From Rhodococcoides kyotonense (GTDB lineage: Bacteria > Actinomycetota > Actinomycetes > Mycobacteriales > Mycobacteriaceae): a DNA stretch of 64,000 bases. Below, piece by piece: positions 17,907 to 30,873 of the stretch. Below the pieces are notes generated by a model, which did no database searches, had not been told where the DNA came from, and was given only the letters and a program-made list of their open reading frames with translations. Position 1 is the first letter of the stretch. Each line of letters opens with the position of its first letter. Location of the stretch: positions 62,001 through 126,000 of the forward strand of contig NZ_LVHI01000032.1 in assembly GCF_001645385.1 (NCBI RefSeq). Direction: 5' to 3'. The translations under genes were made by a program, and so were the position numbers.

Positions 17907-19360
17907 CCGGTACCGGCCCTGCAGTTCTGACCCGCCACCTGAGGCACCGAGGGAGTGGGTTCGACGGTCGTGACCGGCGGCTGCGGTGCCTCCGGCGCCG
18001 GCGGAGCATCCGTGGTCGGAACCACGGGAGGTGCCCCGGGTTCCGGCGTCGTCACCGGCTGGTTCGGGGTGGGTGTCGGCGTCGCCGTCTCGGTGGTCGC
18101 TTCGCACGGAGGCAACAGATCACCGTCGGCGAGGCGGTACATCTGACCGTTCGCGTCCTCGAGCCGTCCCGACGGCAGTCCGGCGCGAACCTGCTCGCGC
18201 GCAGCCGGTGCCAAGTCGTCGATCTCGAAGGCGTCGCAGTCGCTCGGCGCGGTGTCCGGCGCCGTCAACGTCAACGCGCCCTCGGCGTCGAGGCAGCCGA
18301 TGGTGTGTACGGACTGCAGCGAATAGCCCAGGATGGATCCGGGCACGCCGCGCAGCACGGCGACGCGGCCCGTGTCCTCACCGACGTAGTAGTTGTTTCG
18401 GATCAGCGTGTTGGCGACGAACGCGCCGCCCACGAGCAGCGCGACGACGGCGAGCGCGACGAGAGTCCACCGCAGCTTGTGCGACTTCTTCTCGGGCTCG
18501 GGCGGGGGCGTCGTGATCCGCTTGGGTGTCGCGCGCGGAGGCCGCATCGCCGCGGCGCGTCCGGCAGCGGTGTTGGGGGGAGGGGAGTCCTCTTCGTCCT
18601 CGGTGCTGGCAGCGCCGCCGAGGATCGGGTGGCTCTGCCCGTAGTCGAGGTCGATGACGTCGGCGACGACGACCGTCACGTTGTCCGGTCCACCGCTGCG
18701 CAGCGCGAGTTCGATGAGGCGGTCGGCGCATTCACCGGAGTCGCCCTCGTTCATCGTGTTCTCGATGGTCTCGTCGCTGACCACGTCGGACAGGCCGTCG
18801 GAACACAGGAGGTAGCGGTCCCCGGCACGAACCTCGCGCACGGTGAGCGTCGGCTCGATCTCGTTGCCGGTCAACGCACGCATGATCAACGATCGCTGTG
18901 GGTGCGTGTGCGCCTGTTCCGGCGTGATGCGTCCCTCGTCGACGAGCGATTGCACGAACGTGTCGTCGCGGGTGATCTGCGTCAGCTTCTTCTCGCGCAA
19001 CATGTAGGCACGGGAGTCGCCGATGTGCACGAGCCCGATCTTCTTGCCCGCGAACAGAATTGCGGTCAGGGTCGTACCCATGCCGTCGAGCTCTGGCTCG
19101 TCCTCGACCTGGTCGGCGATGGACGCGTTGCCTTCGCGCGTCGCTGCCTCGAGCTTGCCGAGCAGATCGTCGCCCGGTTCGTCGTCGTCGAGATGCGCCA
19201 GCGCGGCGATCATCAACTGCGACGCGACCTCGCCTGCCGCATGGCCGCCCATACCGTCGGCGAGTGCCAACAGGCGCGCACCGGCATAGACGGAATCTTC
19301 GTTGTTCGAACGGACCAGTCCGCGATCGCTGCGGGCCGCATAGCGGAGTACCAGAGTCAC
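17903..19360 (-). CDS. pstP: PP2C-type serine/threonine protein phosphatase
   Basis: 485 residues. PP2C domain (1 to about 235) with metal-binding motifs SNNEDS, LADGMGGH, HIGDSRAYM, SDGLSDVV and GGPDNVTVV. A Pro-rich linker, one transmembrane helix near 300-325 and an extracellular part of about 160 residues ending in a Pro/Thr-rich tail follow. It dephosphorylates PknA, PknB and their substrates and is the single Ser/Thr phosphatase of this circuit in mycobacteria. Overlaps fhaB upstream and rodA downstream by ATGA. Confidence 0.96.
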   Translation of the reverse strand: MTLVLRYAARSDRGLVRSNNEDSVYAGARLLALADGMGGHAAGEVASQLMIAALAHLDDDEPGDDLLGKLEAATREGNASIADQVEDEPELDGMGTTLTAILFAGKKIGLVHIGDSRAYMLREKKLTQITRDDTFVQSLVDEGRITPEQAHTHPQRSLIMRALTGNEIEPTLTVREVRAGDRYLLCSDGLSDVVSDETIENTMNEGDSGECADRLIELALRSGGPDNVTVVVADVIDLDYGQSHPILGGAASTEDEEDSPPPNTAAGRAAAMRPPRATPKRITTPPPEPEKKSHKLRWTLVALAVVALLVGGAFVANTLIRNNYYVGEDTGRVAVLRGVPGSILGYSLQSVHTIGCLDAEGALTLTAPDTAPSDCDAFEIDDLAPAAREQVRAGLPSGRLEDANGQMYRLADGDLLPPCEATTETATPTPTPNQPVTTPEPGAPPVVPTTDAPPAPEAPQPPVTTVEPTPSVPQVAGQNCRAGTG

Positions 19361-19821
19361 GGGCGCAGCTCGATCACGGTCTTGCCGACGCGCACCGGCG
19401 TGCCCAGCGGAACGCGGACGGCGGTGGTGACCTTGGCGCGATCCAGGTAGGTGCCGTTGGTCGAACCGAGATCCTCGACGTACCAGTCGCCGCCGCGTGG
19501 CGACAGGCGAGCATGACGGGTCGACGCGTAGTCGTCGGTCAGCACGAGCGTCGAGTCGTCGGCTCGGCCGATCAGAACCGGCTGCGTGCCGAGTGAAATG
19601 CGGGTTCCGGCGAGACCGCCCTGCGTTACCACGAGATTCTTGGCAACCTTCTGCTTGGAGAACGACGGGAGCACCTTCGAGCCACCCGTGTACCGCGCGG
19701 GCATCCGCATGCCGGACGCTGCGTAGATGTCGCTACGAAGGGTCCGGAGGACGGCCCAGACGAAGAACCACAGCAACAGTAGAAAGCCTGCTCGGGTCAG
19801 CTGCAGAATCAAGCCCTGCAC
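19357..19821 (-). CDS. fhaB: FHA-domain protein FhaB (FipA)
   Basis: 154 residues from the GTG at 19821, chosen because AAGGAGGTGG lies 7 bases upstream. One N-terminal transmembrane helix (AGFLLLLWFFVWAVLRTL) is followed by a C-terminal FHA domain (LIGRADDSTLVLTDDYASTRHARL ending with STNGTYLD), which binds phosphothreonine. In mycobacteria FhaB/FipA bridges FtsZ and FtsQ after PknA phosphorylation. Length matches the M. tuberculosis protein closely. Confidence 0.95.
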   Translation of the reverse strand: MQGLILQLTRAGFLLLLWFFVWAVLRTLRSDIYAASGMRMPARYTGGSKVLPSFSKQKVAKNLVVTQGGLAGTRISLGTQPVLIGRADDSTLVLTDDYASTRHARLSPRGGDWYVEDLGSTNGTYLDRAKVTTAVRVPLGTPVRVGKTVIELRP

Positions 19822-19975
19822 AGCCGTCCACCTCCTTCGCCACCATCTTGTTCGTTCACGGTGAGACGAGCCCCGAATTCGGCCCCCGTGGCCGTGCCCG
19901 TCGTGCGGACACGGCATCTCACGCAGCATCCTAGGGTGAAGCTGCGTGTGGAGATCACCATACTGGTGGGGCCGT

Positions 19976-21271
19976 TTAAACGATGCGGACCAAGATCTCG
20001 GAGTGTCCGGCGCGGATGACGTCGCCGTCGGCGAGCTGCCAGTCCTGCACCGGAGCGCCGTTGACGGTCGTGCCGTTGGTCGAGCCGAGATCCGACAGCA
20101 TCGCGACGCGTCCGTCCCATCGAATTTCCACGTGGCGACGGGACACGCCGGTGTCGGGCAGGCGGAACTGAGCGTCCTGGCCGCGGCCGATGATGTTCTG
20201 GCCGTCGCGTAGCTGGAAGTAGCGGCCGCTGCCGTCCTCGAGCTGCAGCGTCGCCGTCAAGCCCTGGCTGTCGCCGTACGTGGGCTCGTCGTAGCGGTAG
20301 CCGCCCTGCTGGTAGCCGCCCTGCGGCTGCGGCGGGTAGTCGTACGACGGCTGCTGCTGGTAGCCCTGGCGCCCCTGCTGGTCGTAGCGCTGGCCCTCGT
20401 AGGCCGTCTGATCGTAGTTCTGGTCCGAGTAGGCCTGCTGGCCGTAGCCCTGATCGGCGTAACCCTGGCCCTCGTAGGCCTGCTGGCCGTAGTTCTGCTC
20501 CGGGTACGCCTGCTGGCCGTAGCCCTGGTCGGCGTAGTTCTGGTCGGAGTAGGCCTGCTGTCCGTACGCCTGCTGGTCGTAACCCCGCTCGTAGGAGCCC
20601 TGGTCGTACGACTGCGGGTCGTAGCGATCGTCCTGAGGCGCGTTGCCCGGGTAAGGCGTGCCGTTGCGGTAGCCCTGGTCGCGTCCCTGCGCGTCGTAGC
20701 CGTTCTGCTGCGCGTACCGCGGATCCTGCCCGGGTGCCGGGTATCCGCCACGACTCCGCGGATCCTGGCGAGAGCCGTCGGCCGGATCGCGGTTGGGGTC
20801 GTAGCCTGGGTTCTGCGTCATTGGGCCGGCTCCTGATGTCGACTGGGGTGGGGCTGACGGGCGCGGAGGTCGTGCGGTTGCAGTCGGTGATCGTCCCACA
20901 TCGGGATCCACCGAACCACTGGCCCGGAATTGTCCGGTGTGCAGAGTGGGTGACGGTTCGAATCTGACTGCCACGTCGCCGTACGTCTGCCAGCCCTGAT
21001 CTCGGATGTAATCGCCGAGGTGACGGGAGAACGCCTTCACCGTCAGATCTCGGTCGGCAGCCAGTTCGTCGTGATCGGAACTGTTGATGGTGATCACATA
21101 GCTGTTCGGTGCGAGGTAATGGCCACTCTCGAGCTGTGTGACTCGGTCCGACGCCTCCTGCTGAAGCGCGGCTTCCACTTCTTGCGGAACCACACCGCCG
21201 CCGAACACGCGGGCGAACACGTCACCGACCGCTCCCTGCAACTTTCGCTCGAAGCGCTGGACAATGCCCAT
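19976..21271 (-). CDS. fhaA: FHA-domain protein FhaA with DUF3662 domain
   Basis: 431 residues, ATG at 21271 after GGAGAGG. An N-terminal DUF3662 domain (1 to about 120; MGIVQRFERKLQGAVGDVF) is followed by a long low-complexity middle of degenerate repeats of the type (Y)GQQAYxxQNY and ADQGY (about 225-315), and a C-terminal FHA domain (IIGRGQDAQFRLPDTGVSRRH, STNGTTVNG). FhaA binds phosphorylated PknB targets, including the MviN/FhaA complex that tunes lipid II supply. The Tyr/Gln-rich repeat is unusually long. First gene of the kinase operon; 155 bases separate it from fhaB. Confidence 0.95.
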   Translation of the reverse strand: MGIVQRFERKLQGAVGDVFARVFGGGVVPQEVEAALQQEASDRVTQLESGHYLAPNSYVITINSSDHDELAADRDLTVKAFSRHLGDYIRDQGWQTYGDVAVRFEPSPTLHTGQFRASGSVDPDVGRSPTATARPPRPSAPPQSTSGAGPMTQNPGYDPNRDPADGSRQDPRSRGGYPAPGQDPRYAQQNGYDAQGRDQGYRNGTPYPGNAPQDDRYDPQSYDQGSYERGYDQQAYGQQAYSDQNYADQGYGQQAYPEQNYGQQAYEGQGYADQGYGQQAYSDQNYDQTAYEGQRYDQQGRQGYQQQPSYDYPPQPQGGYQQGGYRYDEPTYGDSQGLTATLQLEDGSGRYFQLRDGQNIIGRGQDAQFRLPDTGVSRRHVEIRWDGRVAMLSDLGSTNGTTVNGAPVQDWQLADGDVIRAGHSEILVRIV

Positions 21272-21446
21272 GGGTGACCTCTCCTCCCGGTCTCGATCCT
21301 CCTATGACCGACGAGCGCGTGTCGGCTCGAGGTCGTCGTCCAAGCATGATATACGTTGCCGGTTGCCGGGCGTCGCCGCCGATGGGCTGGTAACGACGCG
21401 ATTTCATCGCTGCCGGATGTGCGTGTTAGTGTTTTCGACGTCGCCC

Positions 21447-21529
21447 GGGCGGGTGGCGGAATGGCAGACGCGCTGGCTTCAGGTGCCAGTGTCCTTCGGG
21501 ACGTGGGGGTTCAAGTCCCCCTCCGCCCA
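21447..21529 (+). tRNA. tRNA-Leu (CAG anticodon)
   Basis: An 83-nt class II tRNA. Acceptor GGGCGGG pairs with TCCGCCC. D-arm GCGGAATGGCAGACGCGC. The anticodon arm CTGGCTTCAGGTGCCAG gives anticodon CAG. A variable arm (TGTCCTTCGGGACG) and T-arm GGGGGTTCAAGTCCCCC follow. CCA is not encoded. Its place after fhaA is conserved in this group. Confidence 0.97.
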
Positions 21530-21533
21530 CAAC

Positions 21534-21567
21534 ACTGGCCGCAGCTGATTCGATCGCTGCGGCCAGT
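21534..21567 (+). terminator. Terminator hairpin after tRNA-Leu
   Basis: ACTGGCCGCAGC (21534-21545) and GCTGCGGCCAGT (21556-21567) pair perfectly around a 10-nt loop. The following tract is weak (TGTCATTT). Confidence 0.8.
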
Positions 21568-22102
21568 TGTCATTTCTGGGATTGTCCACAGCCCGCCGCT
21601 TCATACCCCCGGTGCGAGCCCGGCAAACTCTGCCTTCTCCCACGAATGCACGTGCCTGTGCGACGCGGCGAAACCACAGGTGTGTAATTTCCCCAAATCC
21701 CGCCCCAGAGCGCGGATCTCGGTGCGCGTGGACCCCCGTGGGAGTAGTTTCCGTGCCGAGGGTGGTTACGACGCATGCATTTTCGAGCGCAGGGGGGCGC
21801 TGTGAGCGACGTGAGAAATCACGAAACACCAGGTAGAGGGCCTGAATAGGTATACCTAATTTGCGAGGTGGGCTAGGTACTGACTTATCGTTTGTGGTTG
21901 GACCGGCGTACCCGATGCCCGATCCGCCCGTACGACGCTGCGAACTACACCGGAGCCCACCCGCTCGAGGTTAGTCGAAGATCGTCGATCCGGGGGTGCT
22001 GCTTCAACGGCGAACGGCACCGAAGAGCCGTCCGCGACGGCCGGCAATTCGTGCCGAGCCGATCCGACGTACTTGAAGGCTGGACTTATCCGAAGGCTAG
22101 GT
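21568..22102 (+). other. Long non-coding leader of gltB with a 12-bp palindrome
   Basis: No convincing gene is seen in these 535 bases. Visible elements are one TTGTCCACA DnaA-type box (21582-21590), a perfect palindrome TAGGTATACCTA (21847-21858) that is AT-rich against the background and could be an operator, and about 240 bases of G+C-rich sequence before the gltB ATG. The palindrome is the best candidate site for control of glutamate synthase. I could not fold the leader reliably by eye. Confidence 0.45.
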
Positions 22103-26684
<4,582 letters not shown>

Positions 26685-26692
<8 letters not shown>

Positions 26693-28136
26693 CCCACAGG
26701 GATTTCTGAAGAACACCGTCCGCGAACTGCCGAAGCGTCGGCCAGTCGACCTGCGTCTGATGGACTGGAAAGAGGTCTACGAAGACTTCTCGAAGGACAC
26801 CCTGCGGACACAGGCCAGCCGCTGCATGGACTGCGGAATTCCGTTCTGCCACAACGGTTGCCCGCTCGGTAACCTGATTCCCGAGTGGAACGACCTGGTC
26901 TACAAGGATCGCTGGCGCGAGAGCATCGACCGTCTGCACGCGACCAACAACTTCCCGGAGTTCACCGGTCGGTTGTGCCCGGCGCCGTGTGAGGCGTCGT
27001 GCGTTCTGGGCATCAACCAGGATCCGGTCACCATCAAGCAGGTCGAGGTCGAGATCATCGACAAGGCGTTCGAGGAAGGCTGGGTCGCTCCGGTCTATCC
27101 GACGCATCTGACCGGCAAGACGGTGGCCGTCGTCGGTTCCGGTCCCGCGGGATTGGCTGCGGCACAGCAGCTCACGCGCGCCGGCCACACCGTCACGGTG
27201 TTCGAGCGTGCCGACCGCATCGGTGGTCTGCTGCGCTACGGCATTCCCGAGTTCAAGATGGAGAAGCGCCACATCGACCGCCGTCTGGCTCAGATGGAGG
27301 CCGAGGGCACGGTGTTCCGTACCGGCGTCAACGTCGGTGTCGACGTCACCGCCGACGAGCTGCGCGCGCAGTTCGACGCCGTCGTGCTGTCCGGTGGTGC
27401 CACCGCGTGGCGCGACCTGCCGATCGAAGGCCGCGAGCTCGAAGGCATCTACCAGGCGATGGAGTTCCTGCCCCACGCCAACCGTGTGCAGCAGGGCGAC
27501 TACGCCGAACCGCCCGTCAGCGCCAAGGGCAAGAAGGTCGTCATCATCGGTGGCGGTGACACCGGTGCCGACTGCCTCGGCACGTCGCACCGTCAGGGTG
27601 CCGAGAGTGTCCACCAGTTCGAGATCATGGCTCGCCCGCCTGCCGAGCGCGCCACCTCGACGCCGTGGCCGATGTACCCGCTGATGTTCCGCGTCGCGTC
27701 CGCGCACGAGGAGGGCGGCGAGCGCGTGTTCTCCGTCAACACCGAGCGTTTCGTCGGCAAGGACGGCAAGATCACTGCGCTCGAGGCGCACGAGGTCGAG
27801 TTCAAGGACGGGAAATTCGAGAAGGTCGAGGGTAGCGAGTTCACGCTCGAGGCCGATCTCGTCCTGCTGGCGATGGGCTTCGTCGGACCGGAGAAGCCGG
27901 GTCTGCTCACCGATCTCGGTGTCGACCTGAACGAGCGCGGCAACGTCAAGCGCACGAACGAATGGGCAACCAACGTCGACGGCGTCTTCGTCGCCGGTGA
28001 CATGGGCCGTGGCCAGTCGCTCATCGTGTGGGCAATCGCCGAAGGTCGTTCCTGCGCAGCAGCTGTGGACACGTTCCTGCAGGGCGCAACGGCGCTCCCC
28101 GCGCCGATCGTGCCGACGCAGGCGCCGCAGCGGTAG
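26685..28136 (+). CDS. gltD: Glutamate synthase (NADPH), small subunit
   Basis: 483 residues from GTG 26685, overlapping the gltB stop. N-terminal 4Fe-4S Cys clusters [17 protein letters not shown] and [12 protein letters not shown]-binding [10 protein letters not shown] and NADPH-binding GGGDTGADC follow. It oxidises NADPH and passes electrons through FAD and Fe-S centres to GltB. The usual length and gene order for the family. A strong hairpin lies about 55 bases past the stop. Confidence 0.96.
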
Positions 28137-28191
28137 TTTTCTCCCGCCCCCGGGCATCGTTGGGTCACTCCGCAGGCTCCGCTCCCGGCCG

Positions 28192-28242
28192 GCATCGATG
28201 GACCGCAGCAGCCGATAGACGGTTGCTACGGTCCATCGATGC
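28192..28242. terminator. 14-bp perfect inverted repeat after gltD
   Basis: GCATCGATGGACCG (28192-28205) and CGGTCCATCGATGC (28229-28242) around a 23-nt spacer that can pair further (GCAGC with GTTGC). No U-tract. It is the likely 3' end of the gltBD transcript, or an operator for the following secreted protein gene. Confidence 0.6.
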
Positions 28243-28374
28243 GTTTGGGGGCGTGCGTTTCGGGGCGAGCGCTTCGGTTACCTCCGTTAACCGGACGGGC
28301 ATCGTTTCGACATGGACGGCTGGCATTGTCACGGGTGACAACGTCACGCCCGAGTATCAGTGAGGCCGTCCAGA

Positions 28375-29286
28375 ATGCGTGTGAAGAAGCTCGTCGCTGC
28401 CGTCGGAACACTTGCGGCCGTCGTCGCGGGGACCTCGGCTCTGACTGCCGGTCCCGTGTCGGCCGATCCTGCCGACTGTCCCAGCCTCTACGTCGCCGCG
28501 ATTCCCGGCACGTGGGAGACCAGTTCGGGCGCAGCCCCGCGGCCGGGGATGCTGACCGCCGTCACGGACCGCATCGCGAGCGCGGACATTCGCACCGAGT
28601 ACGTGTCGTACCCCGCCACCGCGTTCCCGTGGGAGGGCGGTGTGTACGGCGAGTCACGCGCGATCGCGACGGCCAATGCGGGCGGCATGCTGAAGGCGAT
28701 GGCGGATCGTTGCGGCGCAACGAAACTCGCGGTCATCGGCTACAGCCAGGGTGCCGACGCGGCAGGCGACCTCGCGGCCTCGATCGGCAGCGGTCTTGGC
28801 GTCGTACCCGCGGATCGGTTGGTCGCCGTCGGACTCATCTCCGACCCCAAGCGTTCCGACGTCGACGCGTTGGTCGGGCCCGAGGTCGTCGGCACCGGTG
28901 TCGGTGGGCCTCGGGTCGGCGGTTTCGGATTCGTCAGCCCGGTGGTTCGGACGTTCTGCGCCGTCGGCGATCTGTATTGCTCGACGCCGAAGGACGACTA
29001 CATCGCGCGCCTCGCCGGGTTCCTCGCGGTGTCGTCCGATCCGAATCCGAACGTGCTGCAGCAGGCTGGGCAGGAGGCGCAGGTTCTGCTCGGTGACATC
29101 GCCGACGCGGGCGGTCTACCGATCCTGCAGGGCCAGCTGACCGATCAGGCCAACGAGCAGCGTCGACGCGAGATCGACGCGTTCTACCGCTCCGGCATCC
29201 ACCAGGAGTACGGCAGCTACGCCGTCGACGCGAACGGAACGAGCGCGACGACCTGGCTGGCGAACTACCTGCGCAGCAAGGCCTAG
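28375..29286 (+). CDS. Secreted cutinase-family protein
   Basis: 303 residues from ATG 28375. A signal peptide (residues 1-30: basic MRVKK, a hydrophobic core, AGPVSA cleavage). The cutinase/Culp fold is shown by CPSLYVAAIPGTWE, the nucleophile elbow GYSQGAD (Ser124) and CAVGDLYC (Asp199). At the usual position of the catalytic His, shortly after GDxxC, the sequence reads DDYIARLAGF with Arg. A His is found later (IHQEY, His277), so either the triad is rearranged or activity is lost. Relatives hydrolyse esters or lipids in the envelope. Its stop overlaps that of the convergent exporter by 4 bp. Confidence 0.8.
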   Translation: MRVKKLVAAVGTLAAVVAGTSALTAGPVSADPADCPSLYVAAIPGTWETSSGAAPRPGMLTAVTDRIASADIRTEYVSYPATAFPWEGGVYGESRAIATANAGGMLKAMADRCGATKLAVIGYSQGADAAGDLAASIGSGLGVVPADRLVAVGLISDPKRSDVDALVGPEVVGTGVGGPRVGGFGFVSPVVRTFCAVGDLYCSTPKDDYIARLAGFLAVSSDPNPNVLQQAGQEAQVLLGDIADAGGLPILQGQLTDQANEQRRREIDAFYRSGIHQEYGSYAVDANGTSATTWLANYLRSKA

Positions 29287-30800
29287 ACCTTGTCGACGAC
29301 GGCCTGCCGCGAACGAAGCAGCAGGTAGACGGCCACCGCGGCGACACCCATTCCCGCTGCACTCCATGCCGCGGCGAGGTTGAAGCCGTCGACGAAGCTC
29401 GATGCGGCCAACTCACGCAGCATGTCGTTCAGCGGCGCCGGGAGATAGTCGGCGACGGCCATACCGCCACCCACGGTTTCCGACGCGGGGCCGGCGACCT
29501 CGGGTGGTGTCTCGGGCGGTAGGGCGTCGGAGACGCGGTTGCGGTAGACGGTGGTACCGATCGTGCCGAGGATGGCGATGCCGACGGCGCCTCCCAGCTC
29601 GGCACCGGTCTCGGACAACGCCGATGCGGCACCTGCCTTCTCCGGTGCCGCTGCGGTGAGAACGATGTCCGAGTTCATCGTCGACGCCGCACCGATGCCG
29701 AGCATCATCGCCGTCATACCGGTGATGAGCAGTGGCAGTCCCGATCCGGCTTCGATGAAGGTCATCGTGAATGCGCCGATGCTGATCAGCAGCAGACCAC
29801 CGGCGATGATGACACCCGTCGGGACGACCTTGCTGACGGTCGGAGAGAAGACGGCTCCCGCTGCGGCAGCCGCGGCCGGGATGAGCAGCCACAGGCCGGC
29901 GGCGAGCGGGCCGAGTCCGACCACCAGTTGCAGGTACTGCGACGCGAACAGACTGAAACCCGTGACCGCGAAGATGACGAGGAACTGCACGAGAACGGCT
30001 GTGGTGAAGGCACGTTCGGAGAACAGGGTGACGTCGATGAGCAGGTCTCGTCCGCGGCGCTGACGCCTGACGAAGAAGAAGCCGAGGATCAGCCCGCCGA
30101 CGGCGGCCCCGATGGTCGCGGCGTCGAGGCCGTCCTGCGCGCCGTGCTTGATGGCGTAGACGATCCCGAGCATCGCGGCGATCGACAGTACGACGCTCAG
30201 GGGATCGAACTTTCCCGGGTCGGGATCCTTGAATTCGGGGACGAGCAGGGGCGCACTGACCAGCAACAGCACCATCACCGGGATGTTGACGAGAAACACC
30301 GAGCCCCACCAGAAATGCTCGAGCAGGAAGCCGCCGACGACGGGCCCGATCGCGCCGCCGCCCGCGAAGCCCGCCGTCCACAGTCCGATGGCTTCCTTGC
30401 GCTGCGCGGGATCGTGAAACATGTTGCGGATCAACGACAGTGTGCTGGGCGCGATGGTGGCGCCACCGACGCCGAGCAGGGCTCGCGCGACCAGCAACAT
30501 CTCGGGCGAGGTGGAGAATGCGGCGATGAGCGATGCCGCACCGAACACGAGTGCGCCGATCAGCAACAACCTGCGTCGGCCGATGCGGTCGCCGACCGAT
30601 CCCATCGTGATGAGCAGGCCCGCGAGCAGGAATCCGTACAGGTCGAGAATCCATAGCGTCTGATTGCTGCTGGGCTCGAGATCCGCGGTGACCGCGGGCA
30701 AGGCCAGGTACAGCACCGAGATGTCCATCGAGACCAGCAGGATCGGAATGACGAGGACACTGAGCCCGAGCCAGTCTTTCCGCGTCGCCTTGTCGTGCAC
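29283..30800 (-). CDS. MFS drug exporter, DHA2 (EmrB/QacA) type
   Basis: 505 residues with about 14 hydrophobic segments. The DHA2 family is indicated by the N-terminal LVSMDISVLYLALPAVTADL, motif A GDRIGRRRLLLIG and motif C GPVVGGFLLEHFWW. Such proteins export drugs, dyes or endogenous lipids by proton antiport. There is no adjacent regulator on its own strand. The start MHDKATRKDW is 73 bases from the end of the next upstream gene on the same strand, so they may share a transcript. Confidence 0.88.
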   Translation of the reverse strand: MHDKATRKDWLGLSVLVIPILLVSMDISVLYLALPAVTADLEPSSNQTLWILDLYGFLLAGLLITMGSVGDRIGRRRLLLIGALVFGAASLIAAFSTSPEMLLVARALLGVGGATIAPSTLSLIRNMFHDPAQRKEAIGLWTAGFAGGGAIGPVVGGFLLEHFWWGSVFLVNIPVMVLLLVSAPLLVPEFKDPDPGKFDPLSVVLSIAAMLGIVYAIKHGAQDGLDAATIGAAVGGLILGFFFVRRQRRGRDLLIDVTLFSERAFTTAVLVQFLVIFAVTGFSLFASQYLQLVVGLGPLAAGLWLLIPAAAAAAGAVFSPTVSKVVPTGVIIAGGLLLISIGAFTMTFIEAGSGLPLLITGMTAMMLGIGAASTMNSDIVLTAAAPEKAGAASALSETGAELGGAVGIAILGTIGTTVYRNRVSDALPPETPPEVAGPASETVGGGMAVADYLPAPLNDMLRELAASSFVDGFNLAAAWSAAGMGVAAVAVYLLLRSRQAVVDKV

Positions 30801-30873
30801 GATTCCCCTTCGCGTCGGGTGCCGGGTGGAGCGTCCGATATGACCGTACCGGCGCTTTCCGACAATTCGACGG

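Noticed and set aside
21356-21805. Open frame running through tRNA-Leu into the gltB leader
   Set aside because: It reads through the tRNA and its terminator and has no domain-like sequence or ribosome binding site.
21847-21858. IdeR/DtxR iron box
   Set aside because: TAGGTATACCTA shares AGGT...ACCT with the iron box, but the spacing between the halves is 2 instead of about 7 bases.
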